A stretch of DNA of 64,000 nucleotides from Cryomorphaceae bacterium BACL7 MAG-120322-bin74 (GCA_001438205.1 LICG01000002.1:1-64000); one strand, 5' to 3'; positions 16,227 through 25,332 are shown, numbered from the stretch's first letter. A program made the numbers and translations. Notes: generated by a model from the sequence alone, not told the origin.

Positions 16227-17297
16227 ATGTTAGATCGGCCTGAACGCATTGCATTTTTTGTCGCGGCCTGCTTGGGGCCGGTCGTTTGGGGAGTCATGTT
16301 TGCCCTATTTGTCCTGGTGCAAACCCCTTCAGGAGGCCTCCCTCTGCCCGTGGCCGAAATCCCTTACCTAGAAATCACCCTGCTCAGCATTTTTGTATCG
16401 AGTGCCGTGGCGTTCCTGGTTGAAGCCCTGGTTCGCCAGTTTTTATATTCTCGTCTTTTGAAGATTTATAAGGTCATTTCTAACCCAGACAAATACAGAA
16501 GTGCCCTTTTGGCTGATGCAGAAGAAATTGGCAAAGTAGAAATGGAAGTGCGCAGCTGGGCCCAACGGACTTCTACGGAAGTGGTCAGCTTGCAGGCCCG
16601 AGACGATGTACGCAGGGAGTTTATCGCCAATTTATCACATGAATTGCGGACCCCCATTTTTAACATTCAAGGCTATATTCTGACCCTATTGGATGGGGTC
16701 AAAGAAGGCAAAACCCGAAAGGAGTACTTAAAGAAGGCCAACCGAAATGTTGAGCGTATGATACGATTGCTCCAAGACATGGATGTTTTGGCCCGATTAG
16801 AATCAAATAAATTGTTGCTAAACCAAGAGGTTTACAGTTTAAAAGAACAGATTGAAGATGCGCTTGAGCAGATGTCTGACCGCCTTTCTCAGAGTGAAAT
16901 TCGGGTCATTTGCGATTTTGATAAAGATGGTGAATATGCCGTGCGAGCAGATCCGGAGAGAATGGACCAAGTCCTCCTCAATTTAATCAGTAACGCCATT
17001 AAATATTCGCGCGAAGAAGATGGGGCGATGCTGAAGATCTCGCTGCAGGATGCGGATAAATATTTCAATATCATCATTGAAGACAATGGTATTGGCATTG
17101 CCAAGGAGGACCTTACCCGCGTTTTTGAAAGATTTTATCGGGCAGATCGAAGCCGAACCCATACCAAAAAAATTAGCGGAACAGGGTTGGGTCTTGCCAT
17201 TGTCAAGCACATTATCGAAGCACACGGCCATTCTATTAAAGTCACCAGTTCCCAAGGTGTGGGAACCGCTTTTTCCTTTTCGATCACCAAGGCCTAA
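16227..17297 (+). CDS. Sensor histidine kinase, PhoR-like
   Basis: A 356-residue membrane kinase. Two membrane segments (about 8-31 and 47-69) are separated by only some 15 residues, so there is almost no extracytoplasmic sensor domain. A linker leads to the dimerisation box FIANLSHELRTP (His138), then the ATPase domain with the N box (NLISNAIKYS), DNGIGI, the F box (VFERFYRADRSR) and GTGLGLAIVKHI. It should autophosphorylate and pass phosphate to the adjacent regulator. A kinase lacking a periplasmic sensor probably senses through partner proteins, as E. coli PhoR does with PstSCAB-PhoU; no pst genes are in the window. The call of two-component kinase is firm, the PhoR assignment tentative. 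Confidence 0.9.
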   Translation: MLDRPERIAFFVAACLGPVVWGVMFALFVLVQTPSGGLPLPVAEIPYLEITLLSIFVSSAVAFLVEALVRQFLYSRLLKIYKVISNPDKYRSALLADAEEIGKVEMEVRSWAQRTSTEVVSLQARDDVRREFIANLSHELRTPIFNIQGYILTLLDGVKEGKTRKEYLKKANRNVERMIRLLQDMDVLARLESNKLLLNQEVYSLKEQIEDALEQMSDRLSQSEIRVICDFDKDGEYAVRADPERMDQVLLNLISNAIKYSREEDGAMLKISLQDADKYFNIIIEDNGIGIAKEDLTRVFERFYRADRSRTHTKKISGTGLGLAIVKHIIEAHGHSIKVTSSQGVGTAFSFSITKA

Positions 17298-17332
17298 GTG
17301 CACCTGAGCTGCGCAATCCGTACCTTTCGGTT

Positions 17333-18283
17333 ATGGATGATGCAATCGAAGGGCGTCTCAAGGCGCTGAAAGAAAAGTATGCTGCTTCGGGTCAGGAGCT
17401 CTTGGACTTTTTGGACGGTTTATTGGAAGCAGATTATCTTACCTATTGGGATTATATCCGCCTCGATAGCCTGTTGAGTTTACAACAGCCACGAACATCG
17501 CACCATGATGAGTCCATTTTCATCATGTACCACCAAATCACAGAACTGTACTTCAAGATGGTCCTTCATGAGCTGGATCCATTGATAGAGGCCGCACCCG
17601 CCTCGCAAGAAGCGTTAACCGAATCCATCCGTCGTTGTAATCGCTATTTTGGAGCACTTGAGCACAGCTTTGGTGTCATGGTGGATGGCATGGACCGTGC
17701 GCAGTTCTTACGCTTTCGCATGGCGCTCATTCCCGCCAGTGGATTCCAATCCGGCCAATACAGAATGATCGAGTTGGGAAGTGCTAAATTGAATGACCTT
17801 GTCCATCTGGATCAGCGTGCTGCTATGGCCGACGAAAAAGACGTCGACATACTGTTAAATGCCATTTATTGGCTACGTGGGGCTACGCTCGAAAAGGATG
17901 GCCAAAAAACCCTCACGCTGGTCCAGTTTGAAAAGAAATACGGCGAAGTCTTTAAAAAACGTGCGCAGCAGAGCCGTGGAAAAACCCTTTCAGATCAGGC
18001 CAAGCAATTATTTGAATCAGGACATCTTTCCGATGATTTAAAAAATGCCTTCCGTGCCTTTGATCAATATGTCAACGTCTTATGGCCATTGCAGCATTAT
18101 CGCTCCGCGGTACGCTATTTGGCAAAACAGCCTACTGACGCCCGCGCTACGGGAGGGACCAATTGGCAGAAATATCTACCCCCCCGCTTTCAGAAGCGCA
18201 TCTTTTTCCCCTTTTTATGGGATGAAAAAGAGCAAGAAGAATGGGGAAAGTCCTTTGTGGACCGTTATGTGAGTGAAGAATAA
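17333..18283 (+). CDS. kynA: Tryptophan 2,3-dioxygenase
   Basis: A 316-residue heme dioxygenase that would open the indole ring of tryptophan to N-formylkynurenine, the first step of the kynurenine route. Family motifs are clear: LDSLLSLQQPRT (46-57), HHDESIFIMYHQITELYFKM (about 59-78), FLRFRMALIPASGFQSGQYR (about 125-144) and the C-terminal QHYRSAVRYL with ATGGTNWQKYLPPRF. His254 in QHYRSAV is the probable proximal heme ligand. Next-step genes such as kynurenine formamidase or kynureninase do not lie beside it. The ATG follows TACCTTTC, one base off the -7 consensus, by only 4 bases, so a leaderless transcript is possible, although readthrough from the kinase gene 35 bases upstream is also likely. 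Confidence 0.92.
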   Translation: MDDAIEGRLKALKEKYAASGQELLDFLDGLLEADYLTYWDYIRLDSLLSLQQPRTSHHDESIFIMYHQITELYFKMVLHELDPLIEAAPASQEALTESIRRCNRYFGALEHSFGVMVDGMDRAQFLRFRMALIPASGFQSGQYRMIELGSAKLNDLVHLDQRAAMADEKDVDILLNAIYWLRGATLEKDGQKTLTLVQFEKKYGEVFKKRAQQSRGKTLSDQAKQLFESGHLSDDLKNAFRAFDQYVNVLWPLQHYRSAVRYLAKQPTDARATGGTNWQKYLPPRFQKRIFFPFLWDEKEQEEWGKSFVDRYVSEE

Positions 18284-18330
18284 ATTCTGTCTTGATTCCG
18301 CATGATGGCAGGGTGTGTTGATGCGAATAG

Positions 18331-18340
18331 GAGAATTCTC
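18331..18340. repeat. 10-bp perfect palindrome gagaattctc upstream of the M23 peptidase gene
   Basis: A perfect 10-bp palindrome in the 168-base gap between the dioxygenase and peptidase genes, about 110 bases before the peptidase ATG. It could be a small operator, but a 10-bp palindrome alone is weak evidence. Confidence 0.3.
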
Positions 18341-18427
18341 AATGCACTATGTTTCAGAAAATAACCCCCGTTGAAAAGTCACACCAATAACTTGAGAACA
18401 ACCTATGGCCATCACGAATGTGGGCCG

Positions 18428-18435
18428 TAGTTTTG
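18428..18435 (+). promoter_or_regulatory. Candidate -7 promoter element for the M23 peptidase gene
   Basis: TAGTTTTG matches TAnnTTTG and ends 16 bases before the ATG at 18452, implying a very short leader of roughly 10 bases. No good -33 element is visible. Confidence 0.4.
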
Positions 18436-18451
18436 AACTTTCCCCTTTTCC

Positions 18452-19732
18452 ATGGCCACTGCAAAGTCTTCTAAGAAACATACGCGTCGTCGCCTCAAGG
18501 CAGGCGCTTTTGGGCTGCTTGCGGTCACCTTGCTCTTTTTCTTGGTCCGATTTTGTAGCCAAAGCCAACCTAAAGATGCTTTTGTTGATGGCGGAGAAGC
18601 GGTGGATCCCGGGAGTTTGTACGGATTTTCGCTAGCGGATTTTGCGCCCACACGACATGTGGTCAAAGAGGGGCAAGCCTTTGGGCAGGTCATGGATGAG
18701 CTGGGCGTCCCCTATCCAAAGGTGGCGAACTTACTTTCTCTTTCTAAAGATGTTTTTAATCCGAGACGCTGGCGTGCAGGCGATGCCTATTGGGTATTCC
18801 GGACGGCGGACAGTTCAGCAGCGGCGCATTATTTTATTTACGAATCTTCTCAGACCGAGTACTTAATTTTTGGGTTAGATAGTCTCTATGTAGAAGCGGT
18901 TGAACGCCCCACCAAGATTGTGCAGCGTGCAGTCGCTGGATCTATTGAATCCTCCTTGTATGAGACTTTGGCGGATCAAAATGTATCGCCCGCCGTGGCG
19001 GTTCGATTGAGCGAAGTGTATGCTTGGACCATTGACTTCTTTCGCTTGCAAAAGGGCGACCGCTTTGAAGTCATTTTTGAGGAGCGCTATGTGGATGACA
19101 CCTCATTTGTAGGAACCGGCCGCATTTTGGGCGCGCGCTTTGTGCACAACAACAAGCCCTATTATGCATTCCGTTTTGAAGATGAAGCCAGTGGAATTCG
19201 GGACTTTTATTCAGAAGAAGGAGAAGGGCTAAAGCGCATGTTCCTAAAGGCCCCATTAGAATTTGCGCGTATCACTTCGCGCTATTCAAAAAATCGTTTT
19301 CATCCTGTGCAAAAAAGATGGAAAGCGCATCTGGGAACGGATTATGCCGCACCTACGGGCACCCCTATTTTAGCTACGGCTGGAGGTCAAGTTATTGCCG
19401 CAACGTATACCAGCGCCAATGGCAATTATGTCAAAATTCGCCACAACGGGACATATACCACCCAGTATCTGCATATGAGCCGAATTGCCAAGGGCATGCG
19501 CCCTGGTACCCGCGTAGAACAGGGGCAAGTCATCGGCTATGTGGGATCAACGGGGCTAGCTACCGGACCGCATGTTTGCTACCGGTTTTGGAAAAATGGC
19601 AAACAAGTCGATCCCTTGCGTGAGCCTATGCAGCGGACTGAGCCATTGCCTGCAAAACTCTGGGCATCATATGAGGCACAAATGAAGCCGCTAAAAGCAC
19701 AAATTGACGCATTAGCGGCAATGGCGGAATAA
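18452..19732 (+). CDS. Membrane-anchored M23 family metallopeptidase
   Basis: A 426-residue protein with a basic N-terminus and one membrane segment (about 18-34), so it should be anchored in the inner membrane facing the periplasm. A LysM/OapA-like linker region follows (HVVKEGQAFGQVMDELGV). The C-terminal LytM/M23 domain (about 285-400) keeps the zinc ligands: His and Asp in HLGTDYAAPTG (about 293-297), and His in YLHMSRI (about 340) and HVCYRFWKNG (about 373). Such enzymes cut peptidoglycan cross-bridges or, when inactive, activate amidases; with all ligands present this one is probably active. It ends 29 bases before the convergent leuS stop with no evident terminator between. Confidence 0.9.
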   Translation: MATAKSSKKHTRRRLKAGAFGLLAVTLLFFLVRFCSQSQPKDAFVDGGEAVDPGSLYGFSLADFAPTRHVVKEGQAFGQVMDELGVPYPKVANLLSLSKDVFNPRRWRAGDAYWVFRTADSSAAAHYFIYESSQTEYLIFGLDSLYVEAVERPTKIVQRAVAGSIESSLYETLADQNVSPAVAVRLSEVYAWTIDFFRLQKGDRFEVIFEERYVDDTSFVGTGRILGARFVHNNKPYYAFRFEDEASGIRDFYSEEGEGLKRMFLKAPLEFARITSRYSKNRFHPVQKRWKAHLGTDYAAPTGTPILATAGGQVIAATYTSANGNYVKIRHNGTYTTQYLHMSRIAKGMRPGTRVEQGQVIGYVGSTGLATGPHVCYRFWKNGKQVDPLREPMQRTEPLPAKLWASYEAQMKPLKAQIDALAAMAE

Positions 19733-19761
19733 AGCTTTACCCTTCTTGGCGTCAGGTTATG

Positions 19762-22515
19762 TTACCCAATGACGACATTGACAATACGTCCGGGGACCAC
19801 AATGATTTTACGTATAATTTTGCCTTCAACGTATCCTTCCGTTTTTTCATGGGACCGAATCAAAGACTCCACCTCCGCAGGAGGGGTGCCTTGAGGAACA
19901 TGCACAAAGAAGCGCGTCTTGCCATTAAATTGTACGGGGTATTGTTGGTTGTCCTCCACAAGGTATTCGGCTTTAAGCACAGGGAAGGGGGCCTGGCTGA
20001 TGCCGTGCATCTCCCCTAAGGTTTCCCACATTTCTTCCGCCAAATGGGGGGCCAATGGCGAGAGCAATACAGCAAAGTCTTTCAACGTTTGAGTGCTTAG
20101 TTGTGAGAGACTGGACCACTCGTTCACAGCAATCATCATGGCGCTGACCGTCGTGTTAAAGGAAAGGGTAGACATGTCCTTTTCTACTTTCTCAATCAGC
20201 TTGTGGAGGGTTTTTAATTCCCCTTTGTCGGCAGGTGCATCTGCACGCTTGCTCAATAGGCGGGTCACCTTGCGCAAGAACCCTGTCACGCCACTAAGGC
20301 CTTTGGTGTCCCAGGGCTTGGCTTGCTCGAGTGGGCCGAGGAACATCTCATACAAGCGCAGCGCATCAGCTCCATGTTCGGCGCAAATTGCATCGGGGTT
20401 GATGACGTTGTGCTTTGATTTAGACATCTTCTCTACCTCGCGCTCTAGCAGGATAGGCCCTTCTTTGGGTTCAAATAGGGCGTCGGAAAAAGCCGGCATC
20501 CAGTCTTTGAATTCCTGGGTATTCAACGTGTCATCCCCAAGAACCAAAGACACATCCACATGGATCTTTTGCGTTTTGCGCCCATTGACCGCATCGGCAC
20601 TAACAAATGTTTGTGTACCCTCTAGACGATGAACAAAGGCTGAAACACCTTGGATCATGCCTTGATTAATCAATTTCTTGAATGGCTCAGCCATAGGGAT
20701 GCAGCCAATGTCATGAAGGAAATGGCTCCAGAATCTGGCGTAGAGCAAGTGTCCGGTGCCGTGTTCACTGCCCCCAACATAGACATCTACCTGTCCCCAG
20801 TAGTCCATTTTTTCCCGATCTGCAAAGCGTGCAGGGTTTTGTGGGTCCATGTAGCGAAGAAAGTACCACGAGCTACCCGCCCATCCAGGCATGGTCGTCG
20901 TTTCGAGCGGAAGGCCTTCGGCGGATTGCCAGCCTTGTGCACGGGCTAAGGGGGGCTCGCCATCTTCGGTGGGCAGATAAGCATCGACGGTTGGCAGAAC
21001 CAAAGGCAGTTGGTCTAAAGGCAAGGTCTCAGGGACCCCCTCACGGTAGACAATGGGAATGGGCTCCCCCCAATAGCGTTGGCGACCAAAAACGGCATCG
21101 CGCAAACGATACTGAATGCGTCTTTCTCCTAGATTGCGTGAGGCCAATGATTGTATGGCCTGCTCAATGGCATCAGAAACCTCCAGTCCATTTAGAAAAT
21201 CTGAATGAATCAAGGTGCCCTCCTTTGCATCATGCGAGGCTACTTGCACATCTCCACCGGCTACTACTTCGACAATGGGTAGCCCAAAATGAAGGGCAAA
21301 GGCGTGGTCGCGGCTATCATGTGCTGGGACAGCCATAATGGCACCGGTTCCATACCCCATCAAGACATAATCGCTGGTCCAAAGGGGAATAGGGGCGCCT
21401 GTGAAGGGATGGGTGGCAAAGGCGCCCGTAAAGGCCCCTCCAATGGTTTTTGTATCCGCTTGGCGTTCGCGCTCACTGCGTCGAGACGCCTGTTCGCGGT
21501 AGGCCATCACTTCGTTTCGTTGCGCTTGGCTCGTCAGCACATCCAGCAATGGATGCTCCGGAGCGACCACCATAAAGGTGACCCCAAATAAGGTGTCAGG
21601 GCGCGTCGTAAATACCTCTAAGGCTGATTCAGAAAGGCTAGGTAAGGCAAAACGGACGCGTGCCCCTTGACTGCGTCCGATCCAGTTGCGTTGTGTCTCT
21701 TTGATACTGTCAGACCAATCAAGGGTGTCCAGCCCATCCAATAACTTTTGGGCGTAGGCAGAGATTCGAAGGCTCCATTGGAGCATGGGCTTCTGAACGA
21801 CAGGATGACCACCGCGCTCCGAGCGGCCATCAACCACTTCGTCATTGGCCAATACCGTGCCCAATGCGGGGCACCAGTTGACCACAGAGTCAGAACGAAA
21901 GGCCATGCGATAATGTTGCAACAATTCTTCACGCTGTTTGCTGTCCATGTTGGCCCATTCCTGCGCGGTGCAAGAAGGTTCTCCATGATGGGCGGCATGA
22001 AGGTCTTTGGTACCGTTTTTGGCTAAATGGGCTACCAAGCGTTCTATGCCCTCTGCCTTTTGGGTGGACACATTGAACCAACTATGGAATAGTTGAACAA
22101 AAATCCACTGCGTCCAGCCATAGTAATCTGCTTGACAGGTGCGGACTTCTCGACTCCAATCAAAACTGAATCCAATGCGGTCTAATTGCTCGCGATAGCG
22201 TTGAATATTCGTTTCCGTTGTAATGGCTGGGTGCTGGCCTGTTTGGATGGCATACTGCTCTGCGGGGAGACCAAAGGCATCATATCCCATGGGATGGAGC
22301 ACGTTATAGCCGCGGTGCCGCATGTAGCGTGCCAAAATATCACTTGCAATGTAGCCTAATGGGTGGCCCACATGCAGCCCTGCCCCAGAAGGATAAGGAA
22401 ACATATCCAAGACATAAAACTTGGGTTTTTCACTCGGAAAGGCAGCAGCAAAGGGTTGCTCAGCCTTCCAGCGTGCTTGCCATTTGGCATCTAATTCAGC
22501 GGGCCGGTACTCCAT
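19762..22515 (-). CDS. leuS: Leucyl-tRNA synthetase
   Basis: A 917-residue class I synthetase that charges tRNA-Leu in the cytoplasm. The HIGH-type motif is at about 47-53 (LHVGHPLGY), followed by DAFGLPAEQYAIQTG. The CP1 editing domain lies in the middle (GTGAIMAVPAHDSRDHAFA). The catalytic half has PGWAGSSWYFLRYMDP, and KMSKSKHNVI is at about 694. A tRNA-binding anticodon domain and a short C-terminal domain complete it. An insert of about 60 residues precedes KMSKS (from INQGMIQG to KEGPILLE), as is common in this phylum. The gene is divergent from ftsX and has TACTTTTG just 5 bases before its ATG, predicting a leaderless message. Confidence 0.97.
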   Translation of the reverse strand: MEYRPAELDAKWQARWKAEQPFAAAFPSEKPKFYVLDMFPYPSGAGLHVGHPLGYIASDILARYMRHRGYNVLHPMGYDAFGLPAEQYAIQTGQHPAITTETNIQRYREQLDRIGFSFDWSREVRTCQADYYGWTQWIFVQLFHSWFNVSTQKAEGIERLVAHLAKNGTKDLHAAHHGEPSCTAQEWANMDSKQREELLQHYRMAFRSDSVVNWCPALGTVLANDEVVDGRSERGGHPVVQKPMLQWSLRISAYAQKLLDGLDTLDWSDSIKETQRNWIGRSQGARVRFALPSLSESALEVFTTRPDTLFGVTFMVVAPEHPLLDVLTSQAQRNEVMAYREQASRRSERERQADTKTIGGAFTGAFATHPFTGAPIPLWTSDYVLMGYGTGAIMAVPAHDSRDHAFALHFGLPIVEVVAGGDVQVASHDAKEGTLIHSDFLNGLEVSDAIEQAIQSLASRNLGERRIQYRLRDAVFGRQRYWGEPIPIVYREGVPETLPLDQLPLVLPTVDAYLPTEDGEPPLARAQGWQSAEGLPLETTTMPGWAGSSWYFLRYMDPQNPARFADREKMDYWGQVDVYVGGSEHGTGHLLYARFWSHFLHDIGCIPMAEPFKKLINQGMIQGVSAFVHRLEGTQTFVSADAVNGRKTQKIHVDVSLVLGDDTLNTQEFKDWMPAFSDALFEPKEGPILLEREVEKMSKSKHNVINPDAICAEHGADALRLYEMFLGPLEQAKPWDTKGLSGVTGFLRKVTRLLSKRADAPADKGELKTLHKLIEKVEKDMSTLSFNTTVSAMMIAVNEWSSLSQLSTQTLKDFAVLLSPLAPHLAEEMWETLGEMHGISQAPFPVLKAEYLVEDNQQYPVQFNGKTRFFVHVPQGTPPAEVESLIRSHEKTEGYVEGKIIRKIIVVPGRIVNVVIG

Positions 22516-22520
22516 GTCGG

Positions 22521-22528
22521 CAAAAGTA
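22521..22528 (-). promoter_or_regulatory. leuS -7 promoter element, leaderless arrangement
   Basis: The minus strand reads TACTTTTG, exactly TAnnTTTG, with only 5 bases before the leuS ATG. A TTTG lies 25 bases further upstream (22557-22554). Transcription should start at or next to the A of ATG. Confidence 0.65.
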
Positions 22529-22607
22529 CGGAGCCCAAGGCGATACGCAGGGACAAAAAGCCGAAAAGCCCCCTAGATTCTGCCGTCTAACAACCCCATC
22601 ATTTCCA

Positions 22608-22615
22608 TAGATTTG
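22608..22615 (+). promoter_or_regulatory. ftsX -7 promoter element, leaderless arrangement
   Basis: TAGATTTG matches TAnnTTTG and is followed by only 4 bases (cact) before the ftsX ATG at 22620. This predicts a leaderless message for the ftsX-DUF3098-uppP-truB operon. Confidence 0.6.
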
Positions 22616-22619
22616 CACT

Positions 22620-23504
22620 ATGAGCCGTCCAAAAGGGGAAGATCAATTTAATCGTAAGCGCTTGCGCTACTCCTACCTGTCCGTGGTCGTCAGTATTGGC
22701 CTCGTTCTTTTTGTCCTCGGTGTCATGATGACCTTGCTGTATCAGGCGCGTACTTTGACCGAAGAACTCAAGGAGAATTTTACGTTTACCCTCTTCTTGA
22801 CCCCTGAAGCAACGGAAGCTGAGCGTGAGGCGCTCCAAACAGAATGGTCAATGGCGCCAGAAGTGCGTCAAATTGTCTTTGTGAGCAAAGAAGAGGCGGC
22901 AGCTAAATTTCAAAAGGAACTCGGAGAGGACTTTGTTGAATTTTTAGGCTACAATCCTTTGAGTGATGCCCTTGATTTGAAGCTAAATGCCGCTTATGTG
23001 ACCCCAGAGGTATTAGATGATCTCCAAAATCGCTTACTCAAGGGGAAGATTGTAGAAGACATGGTCTATGACCGCGACTTGATCTCGGCGATTCATAAAA
23101 ACATTGGCAGAATCACTTCTGCGATGTTGGCATCGGCTTTTATTTTACTCTTGGTATCCATGGCCTTGATCAATAGCTCCATTCGCTTGTCCATTTATGC
23201 CCGAAGGTTTTCAATCAAAACCATGCAATTGGTGGGCGCAACCAAGGTCTTTATCCATCGCCCATTTTTGCGCCAAGGATTGCGACTTGGCATCATGGGC
23301 GGAATTTTTGCTGCCCTCTTGTTAGCCGTTCTTTTTCAATGTACACGACAGGTCTACCCTGAATTAGCTATTTCTTTACCTTGGAGTCTATGGGTCATGG
23401 AAGTACTGGCTATGACCGTTGTAGGACTTCTGCTTACCGCAGGTAGTACGGCGATGGCGGTGCGCCGATATCTTGCATTAAAAACGAATCAACTCTACGA
23501 ATAA
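22620..23504 (+). CDS. ftsX: Cell division protein FtsX
   Basis: A 294-residue inner-membrane protein of the FtsEX ABC-type complex, which activates peptidoglycan hydrolases at the division site. An N-terminal membrane segment (about 20-42, SVVVSIGLVLFVLGVMMTLL) is followed by the periplasmic domain (about 45-160, FTLFLTPEATEAEREAL and VSKEEAAAKFQ). A C-terminal membrane region has the family motifs SSIRLSIYARRFSIKTMQLV GATK and three hydrophobic helices. The ATPase partner FtsE is not adjacent, as is usual in this phylum. Its stop overlaps the next ATG by one base (TAATG), making it the first gene of a four-gene operon. Confidence 0.95.
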   Translation: MSRPKGEDQFNRKRLRYSYLSVVVSIGLVLFVLGVMMTLLYQARTLTEELKENFTFTLFLTPEATEAEREALQTEWSMAPEVRQIVFVSKEEAAAKFQKELGEDFVEFLGYNPLSDALDLKLNAAYVTPEVLDDLQNRLLKGKIVEDMVYDRDLISAIHKNIGRITSAMLASAFILLLVSMALINSSIRLSIYARRFSIKTMQLVGATKVFIHRPFLRQGLRLGIMGGIFAALLLAVLFQCTRQVYPELAISLPWSLWVMEVLAMTVVGLLLTAGSTAMAVRRYLALKTNQLYE

Positions 23505-23731
23505 TGTCTCAAAACAGCTTTTTATTTGACAAAACTAGCTACCTCCTATTTGGAATGGGTTTGGCTCTTATCGTTCTAGGATTTGTCCTCATGTCGGGTG
23601 GTGGATCAGAAGATCCTATGGTCTATAATCCTGAACTTTTTAGTGCACGCCGCATTATCTGGGCACCGCTGTTCATTGTGATGGGTTTTGTCGTCGAAGT
23701 GGTCGCCATCTTACGTCGTCCAAAGCAATGA
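23504..23731 (+). CDS. DUF3098 small membrane protein
   Basis: A 75-residue protein with two membrane helices (about 12-28, YLLFGMGLALIVLGFVLM, and 49-66, IIWAPLFIVMGFVVEVVA) joined by a loop containing GGGSEDPMVYNPELFS. This matches DUF3098, a small Bacteroidota family regularly found between ftsX and uppP. The function is not established; position suggests a role with FtsX or undecaprenyl recycling. It overlaps ftsX by one base and uppP by four (ATGA). Confidence 0.85.
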   Translation: MSQNSFLFDKTSYLLFGMGLALIVLGFVLMSGGGSEDPMVYNPELFSARRIIWAPLFIVMGFVVEVVAILRRPKQ

Positions 23732-24528
23732 ACGCAGATCTTTGGAATGCCATTATTTTAGGAATTCTGCAAGGCTTAACCGAATTCCTTCCTGTGAGCT
23801 CATCGGGTCATTTAGAATTAGGTAGGGCTATTCTGGGTACCACGTGGGACACCAATAGCAACATGATGTTTACCGTCGCCGTGCATGGCGCCACGGCTTT
23901 GGCAACCGTGGTCACTTTTCAAAAGGACATCCGAAACATTATCAGGGGCTTCTTTAAAGGATCCACAGAAGAACGTCACTTTGCGCTGGCTATTCTTATT
24001 TCCATGGTTCCGGCGGCATTCGTGGGTTTGTTTTTTAATGATGTGATCGAGATGCTGTTTGACCAAAACATCTTCATGGTGGCCGTCATGTTAATTATAA
24101 CGGGATTGTTGCTCTTTCTTGCGGATCGTGCCAAAAAGACCCATAAAAAAGTATCCTATGTAGATGCCGCGGTTATTGGAATTGCACAGGCCATTGCTAT
24201 TCTTCCGGGCATCAGCCGTTCCGGTGCTACGATCAGCACCTCGGTGCTCTTAGGGATTGACCGCGACCAAGCGGCTCGTTTTAGTTTCTTAATGGTAGTT
24301 CCCTTGATTTTGGGTAAAATGATTATGGATTCGCGCGATCTATTTGCCATGCCTCAGCAAGAGCAAGAAGCGCATCTGCTTCCCTTGCTGGCAGGATTTT
24401 TGGCAGCATTTGTTACCGGCCTATGGGCGTGCAAGCTGATGATCAACTTGGTTAAAAAAGCGAAACTCTCAGGCTTTGCCATCTACTGTATTGCAGTTGG
24501 AACACTGGCTGCCTTTTGGGTGCTGTGA
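23728..24528 (+). CDS. uppP: Undecaprenyl-diphosphatase (UppP/BacA)
   Basis: A 266-residue polytopic inner-membrane enzyme that dephosphorylates undecaprenyl diphosphate so the lipid carrier can be reused in cell-wall synthesis. Both signature motifs are present: GLTEFLPVSSSGHLEL (about 16-31, with the catalytic Glu and Ser) and LPGISRSGATIS (about 152-163, with the active Arg). About eight hydrophobic helices fit the family, and the length is typical. Over-production in other bacteria gives bacitracin resistance. It overlaps the DUF3098 gene (ATGA) and ends 2 bases before the truB ATG. Confidence 0.97.
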   Translation: MNADLWNAIILGILQGLTEFLPVSSSGHLELGRAILGTTWDTNSNMMFTVAVHGATALATVVTFQKDIRNIIRGFFKGSTEERHFALAILISMVPAAFVGLFFNDVIEMLFDQNIFMVAVMLIITGLLLFLADRAKKTHKKVSYVDAAVIGIAQAIAILPGISRSGATISTSVLLGIDRDQAARFSFLMVVPLILGKMIMDSRDLFAMPQQEQEAHLLPLLAGFLAAFVTGLWACKLMINLVKKAKLSGFAIYCIAVGTLAAFWVL

Positions 24529-24530
24529 GT

Positions 24531-25235
24531 ATGAACATACCCCCTGATGTCGATACTTTACAGGCGGGCTGGGTCTTTGCCGTTGACAAACCTTTGACCT
24601 GGACCTCTTTTGATGTGGTGGCCAAAGTCCGAAATGCGCTGAAGCAGCGTTATGGAGTTAAAGTCAAAATAGGCCATGCTGGAACCTTAGATCCGCTCGC
24701 TACAGGCGTGCTGGTTTTATGTGTCGGGAAGGCGACCAAAACCATTCCTCACTGGATGGAAACGGCTAAAGGGTATCGTGCTACTATCACTTTTGGGGCA
24801 TCCACAGCAAGCTATGATGCCGAAACAGAGGTGATCGCTTCTGGCGCGGAGGTTCCCGCATGGACCGAGGAGATCTGGGAAGAGATTCACCAACTTTTTA
24901 CGGGTGTAATTGCGCAGATTCCGCCGGCCTTTAGTGCCATTCGTATTGATGGAAAACGTGCCTATGCTGAAGCCCGAAAAGGGAATGAGATCAACATTCC
25001 AGCCCGGGATATTACCATCCACAGTCTAGATTTTATTTCTGCTGAAGGCCCCATCTGGACAGTGGATATTACTTGTAGCAAGGGAACCTACATTCGAAGT
25101 GTAGCCCATGATTTTGGAACACATCTCGGTTGTGGTGCGTACTTAAGTGGGTTGATTCGGACGGGCGTAGGGGATTTCACCCTTGCAGAAGCACACCCCC
25201 TAGACATGGTACTGTCTGCCCTCAAAAAGACCTGA
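24531..25235 (+). CDS. truB: tRNA pseudouridine(55) synthase TruB
   Basis: A 234-residue enzyme that converts U55 of tRNA to pseudouridine. The catalytic motif is KIGHAGTLDPLATGVL, with Asp54 as nucleophile. AFSAIRIDGKRAYAEARKG and CSKGTYIRSVAHDFG are the other family blocks. I chose the ATG at 24531, just after the uppP stop; a TTG five codons upstream is less likely. The protein lacks a C-terminal PUA domain, as expected for shorter TruB forms. It is the last gene of the ftsX operon, with 97 bases before queA. Confidence 0.96.
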   Translation: MNIPPDVDTLQAGWVFAVDKPLTWTSFDVVAKVRNALKQRYGVKVKIGHAGTLDPLATGVLVLCVGKATKTIPHWMETAKGYRATITFGASTASYDAETEVIASGAEVPAWTEEIWEEIHQLFTGVIAQIPPAFSAIRIDGKRAYAEARKGNEINIPARDITIHSLDFISAEGPIWTVDITCSKGTYIRSVAHDFGTHLGCGAYLSGLIRTGVGDFTLAEAHPLDMVLSALKKT

Positions 25236-25294
25236 TTCCCCTTTTGCTTTTTAGGCCATTTAGGACCTTTGGAGCAGGAACTTTTGCTAAACAC

Positions 25295-25326
25295 TTGACA
25301 ACCCCCTATTCAAAAGGGTATCTTTG
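25295..25326 (+). promoter_or_regulatory. queA promoter with TTGACA and TATCTTTG, leaderless arrangement
   Basis: TTGACA at 25295-25300 is followed after 18 bases by TATCTTTG (25319-25326), a perfect TAnnTTTG. The ATG at 25333 is only 6 bases further on. This is the most complete promoter in the window and predicts transcription starting at or within two bases of the start codon. Confidence 0.7.
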
Positions 25327-25332
25327 CCGCCT

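Noticed and set aside
15540-17297. The two-component pair as certain PhoB/PhoR
   Set aside because: The sensor domain is absent and no pst or phoU gene is in the window, so only a family-level call is given.
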